The notes under the pieces were generated by a model. The model searched no databases. It saw only the letters and a list, made by a program, of their open reading frames with translations, and was not told where the DNA came from. The translations under genes and the position numbers were made by a program. This document shows positions 62,466 through 64,000 of a DNA stretch of 64,000 nt, piece by piece (position 1 is the first letter of the stretch; each line of letters starts with the position of its first letter). This stretch comes from Lentzea guizhouensis (GTDB taxonomy: Bacteria > Actinomycetota > Actinomycetes > Mycobacteriales > Pseudonocardiaceae), in contig NZ_CP016793.1 in assembly GCF_001701025.1 (NCBI RefSeq), forward strand, positions 3,596,001 to 3,660,000, given 5' to 3'.

Positions 62466-63514
62466 GGCCCTGGGACGATGACGACCTTGCCCAGAACGGT
62501 GCGGGACTCGGCCAGCTTCAGCGCGGCGGAAGCCTCGGTCAGCGGGACCCGTGCGGCGATCTGCGGCGTCAGCACGCCCTTGCCCACCAGCCGGAGCACC
62601 TGCGTGAGGTCCTCGGCGAGGCGAGCGCGGAACGTCTCGGTGCGGAACCGCTTGCCCGCCCAGAAGTTGTAGAAGCCCGCGCGCTTGCCGTTGGGCAGCG
62701 CGTTCCACACCATCAGCCGCGCGAACAGCTTGAGCACCGCCACCGTGCCGTTGCCCGGCTCGTCCTTCGTCGCGGCGGAGCCGTAGTTGACCAGCGCGCC
62801 ACCACGGCGCAGCAGCTTCCACGACTCCTGCAGGCCCGCGCCGCCGACGTGGTCGAACACCGCGTCGACACCCTCGGGGGCGAGTTCGCGGATGCGGTCG
62901 TACATGTCCGGGTCGCGGTAGTCGATCACCTCGGCGGCACCGAGCGCGCGCACCGCGTCGTGATGACGAGCGGACGCCGTGCCGATCACCTTGATGCCGG
63001 CGTGCCTGGCCAGCTGCACCAGCGTCGAGCCCACGCCGCCGTTCGCGCCGAGCACCACGATCGTGTCGCCGCGCTTCACCTTGGCGGTGCGGTACATCAT
63101 CTGCCACGCCGTGACGCCGTTGACCAGGACCGTCTCGGCGGCGGCGGGGTCGATGCCGTCCGGCACCGGCACGAGGTCGGCCGCGGCGACGGCCAGGTGG
63201 CTCGCCCAGCTGCCGACCTTGGTGACGGCGGCGAACCGGCGGCCCTTCATCAGCGGGTCGACCCCGGCGCCGACCGCGACCACCGTGCCGACCACGTCGT
63301 AACCGGGCACGAACGGGAACGCCGGCTGGTCGTAGTACTTGCCCAGGCGCATCTGCTGCTCGGCGAACGAGACCCCGGTGGCCTCCATCCGCAGCACCGC
63401 CTGTCCCTGCGCCGGCGCCGGCAGCTCGCGGACCTGCACGTGCAGGCCGTCCGGCTCGACCACACCGGGCAGGACGATCTCGGTGGCGCGGGTGGTGGCG
63501 GTGGTGGCGTTCAT
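62462..63514 (-). CDS. zinc-binding-type alcohol dehydrogenase / quinone oxidoreductase (MDR family)
   Basis: 350 residues. GroES-like N-terminal half (V-P-G-Y-D-V-V-G-T-V-V-A-V-G) and NAD(P)-binding Rossmann half with V-L-G-A-N-G-G-V-G-S-T-L-V-Q-L-A-R (about 172-188). The cysteine ligands for zinc are absent, so it is a zinc-free quinone-oxidoreductase-like NADPH reductase. It diverges from a TetR gene across an inverted repeat and is translationally coupled to a second TetR gene, so both regulators probably bear on it. Confidence 0.93.
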   Translation of the reverse strand: MNATTATTRATEIVLPGVVEPDGLHVQVRELPAPAQGQAVLRMEATGVSFAEQQMRLGKYYDQPAFPFVPGYDVVGTVVAVGAGVDPLMKGRRFAAVTKVGSWASHLAVAAADLVPVPDGIDPAAAETVLVNGVTAWQMMYRTAKVKRGDTIVVLGANGGVGSTLVQLARHAGIKVIGTASARHHDAVRALGAAEVIDYRDPDMYDRIRELAPEGVDAVFDHVGGAGLQESWKLLRRGGALVNYGSAATKDEPGNGTVAVLKLFARLMVWNALPNGKRAGFYNFWAGKRFRTETFRARLAEDLTQVLRLVGKGVLTPQIAARVPLTEASAALKLAESRTVLGKVVIVPGP

Positions 63515-63540
63515 CGTGCTCGCTCCTTCAGGTCGTTGTG

Positions 63541-63568
63541 CTTACGGCCATAAGCTAACGGCCGTAAG
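63541..63568. promoter_or_regulatory. candidate TetR operator
   Basis: CTTACGGCC / GGCCGTAAG, 9-bp perfect arms with a 10-bp spacer, lies in the gap between the oxidoreductase gene and the divergent TetR gene. A half site (AACGACCATAA) follows closer to the TetR start. Confidence 0.65.
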
Positions 63569-63609
63569 GGAATGGGCGCAAGGCCTAACGACCATAAACT
63601 TTCAGGTGT

Positions 63610-64000
63610 ATGGTTACGAGCGTGACGAACACGGAGTCCGCAGCCCCCGCACGCAGGCGAAACCGTCGCGGCGAGGGGGGGAAACTGCGCGAAGAGATCA
63701 TCGCGGCGGCAGTGGCCCTGCTCGACGAGGGCGGCGACGAACGCGCGGTCACCCTGCGCTCGGTCGCGCGCAAGGCGGGCATCGCGGCCCCGTCCATCTA
63801 CGCGCACTTCGCGGACCAGCCCTCGATCATGCTGGCCGTGGTGCAACAGGAGATGGCCGTCCTGACCGCCGCCCTGCGCGAAGCCGACGCCGCCGCGGAC
63901 CGGAACGGGCGCTCACGGCTCTTCGCGGTGTGCAACGCCTACCTGGACTTCGCCCGGCAGCACCCGCAGCGCTACCGGATCATGTTCGGTGGCCTGTGGA
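63610..64000 (+). CDS. TetR-family regulator, N-terminal part (truncated by window edge)
   Basis: The frame from ATG 63610 (or GTG 63622) stays open to the end of the window, 130 residues. The DNA-binding domain is typical: I-I-A-A-A-V-A-L-L-D-E-G-G-D-E, V-T-L-R-S-V-A-R-K-A-G-I-A-A-P-S-I-Y-A-H-F. The segment Y-L-D-F-A-R-Q-H-P-Q-R-Y-R-I-M-F-G resembles Y-L-D-F-A-A-A-H-P-R-R-Y-R-V-M-F-G in the other TetR at 62008-62465, so the two regulators are related and may see similar ligands. Confidence 0.9.
   Translation, partial: MVTSVTNTESAAPARRRNRRGEGGKLREEIIAAAVALLDEGGDERAVTLRSVARKAGIAAPSIYAHFADQPSIMLAVVQQEMAVLTAALREADAAADRNGRSRLFAVCNAYLDFARQHPQRYRIMFGGLW

Overview
This window reads as chromosomal DNA of a high-GC actinomycete of the order Pseudonocardiales (a Lentzea-, Saccharothrix- or Actinosynnema-like organism). 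The placement is inferred from very strong GC bias at third codon positions, frequent GTG and TTG starts, a LexA box of the GAAC-N4-GTTC type, and gene order. The order chorismate mutase - pcrA/uvrD - M23 peptidase - sucC - sucD - DUF5336 - DUF6350 - purN - purH (8.2 to 23.8 kb) matches the Rv0948c-Rv0957 order I remember from Mycobacterium tuberculosis, so the core is ancient and syntenic, with accessory genes on both sides.

Layout. 0-7 kb: end of a LysR regulator, two PknB-type Ser/Thr kinases (one frameshifted) and four membrane proteins on the minus strand, several with a cytoplasmic head, one membrane helix, a Pro/Thr-rich linker and a small extracytoplasmic domain. 7-24 kb: histone-deacetylase-like amidohydrolase, chorismate mutase with an aromatic-residue leader peptide and terminator (an attenuator), a secreted protein, the PcrA helicase, then the sucCD and purNH core. 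24.6-30.6 kb: the SOS mutasome imuA'-imuB-dnaE2 behind a perfect LexA box; imuA' is truncated, imuB carries a frame-breaking duplication, and an undescribed 29-codon ORF is coupled between imuB and dnaE2. 30.6-38.9 kb: three secreted ALF-repeat proteins, one ending in a predicted RelA/SpoT-like toxin domain followed by a possible immunity gene, another ending in a ricin-type lectin. 38.9-39.4 kb: tRNA-Lys, tRNA-Pro (atypical) and tRNA-Arg, then a tiny basic ORF.

39.5-49.4 kb: DHFR-like reductase and TetR pair, DUF3017-folD-DMT transporter, a large cytoplasmic TNT-domain protein, map and pentapeptide-repeat genes with a divergent XRE regulator sitting on two palindromic operators, mdh and an inositol-phosphatase-like gene. 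49.5-58.9 kb: lipoprotein, a three-gene ABC-2 exporter behind a third Ser/Thr kinase, secreted beta-propeller-like protein, HhH-GPD repair protein, a STAND (NB-ARC/TPR) ATPase and a convergent DnaJ-NERD protein. 59-64 kb: a degenerate tRNA-like gene, a GH18 chitinase with a DasR-type palindrome, small metal-binding and deazaflavin-type proteins, and two TetR regulators around a quinone-oxidoreductase gene.

A recurring feature is single-base frameshifts inside otherwise well conserved genes (near 1.2, 15.1, 16.5, 20.2, 33.7 and 62.2 kb, plus a compensated pair near 5.3 kb). Many independent mutations are less likely than indel errors in the assembly, so these genes are given here as whole genes with the shift noted. 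No IS element, prophage, CRISPR array or rRNA was seen.
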